Assembly (NCBI GenBank): GCA_905221605.1 | Contig: CAJNDS010001779.1 | Location: forward strand, 1,486,576 to 1,550,575 | Length of the DNA: 64,000 nt | Source: Symbiodinium natans | Taxonomy: Eukaryota; Sar; Dinophyceae; Suessiales; Symbiodiniaceae | Direction of reading: 5' to 3' | Shown here: piece after piece, positions 63,737-64,000 of the stretch | Layout: every line of letters begins with the position of its first letter | How positions within the stretch are numbered: the stretch's first letter is position 1 | Position numbers and translations under genes: made by a program | Notes under the pieces: generated by a model | Seen by the model: the letters and a program-made list of their open reading frames with translations, nothing else | Told to the model about the DNA's origin: nothing | Databases searched by the model: none

Positions 63737-64000
63737 ACGCAGGCAGACTTGCGGCGACATGCGCGAAAAGAAACCCTAAATCCCTACCCCCTCATAAACC
63801 CTATATATAAACTCCATAAACCCTGAACCATCCCCCCATAAACCCTGTATATATATAAACTCCATAAACCCTAAACCCTATAAACCCTATACACCTTATA
63901 AACCCTAAACCCCAAATGCCCCAAGCCGTTAACCCGCTAGGACCCGGAGTAGGCCCTTATTTCCCTTTTGTAGGGATGGAGTTCCTTCCCTTGTAATCCC

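Noticed and set aside
1-64000. CRISPR-like layout (repeat-spacer)
   Set aside because: The repeat is a 7-base telomere unit in tandem; spacers are irregular exon islands; no cas genes.
1-64000. Dinoflagellate spliced-leader gene, 5S rRNA, tRNAs
   Set aside because: Looked for the spliced-leader core (CCGTAGCCATTTTGGCTCAAG) and for cloverleaf-type patterns by eye; none seen. A covariance-model scan would be decisive.

Overview
WHAT IT IS. This is eukaryotic nuclear DNA, most likely from a dinoflagellate. The window is saturated with interstitial plant/dinoflagellate-type telomere repeats: TTTAGGG on the plus strand, CCCTAAA when inverted. Between the arrays lie short GC-rich islands that behave like small exons of spliced genes. 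Three things point to a dinoflagellate: TTTAGGG units, introns with GC as well as GT donors, and coding islands that nearly all lie on one strand. That is an inference; a chromerid, green alga or plant is not excluded. No tRNA, rRNA, spliced-leader gene or complete intronless gene was found. In the feature list a telomere array marked + shows TTTAGGG on the given strand and one marked - shows CCCTAAA.

HOW GENES SIT IN IT. Both repeat orientations carry a stop in every plus-strand frame within 21 bases (TAG or TAA), so no array can be translated and coding sequence must be split around it. Two genes can be partly rebuilt by joining islands in phase. The first is a J-domain (DnaJ/HSP40) protein with exons at 14441, 15150, 15500, 17942, 18602, 19089 and 19555, including the HPD tripeptide. 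The second is an FAD-dependent, amine-oxidase-like flavoprotein with exons at 28190, 29184, 29964 and 32701 and possibly 32210. About a hundred further islands are listed as exon fragments: most open after AG, read through with natural composition, and end at a stop or a plausible donor. Their families are not recognised, and a stop at the end may simply be intronic. Arrays tend to be TTTAGGG just downstream of an exon and CCCTAAA just upstream of the next, so many introns could fold back on themselves.

OTHER LAYERS. (1) Several families of short elements with terminal inverted repeats, here TIR-A to TIR-H, look like introner or MITE elements. In TIR-A the last AAG sits exactly at the 3' splice site of five exons; in TIR-E and TIR-H the first two bases look like the 5' splice site. 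(2) A 275-bp satellite at 5.96-8.39 kb has a 904-bp higher-order period. (3) Minisatellites lie at 22.4-23.3, 30.4-30.8, 39.2-40.0, 54.1-54.3 and 58.1-58.8 kb, with (TA)n, (GA)n, (ATT)n and compound C/A or T/G homopolymers elsewhere. (4) One block at 52.1-52.6 kb reads as protein on the minus strand, against the trend.

REGIONS. 0-5.9 kb: arrays and exon stubs. 5.96-8.4: satellite. 8.4-14.4: stubs plus TIR-A and TIR-B copies. 14.4-19.6: J-domain gene. 19.6-28.1: stubs, the largest TTTAGGG array (21.4 kb) and a minisatellite. 28.2-32.8: flavoprotein gene. 32.8-48: stubs, octamer arrays and TIR elements. 48-57: stubs and the minus-strand block. 57.2-58.8: AT-rich degenerate repeats. 58.8-64: stubs and GGGCTTA arrays.
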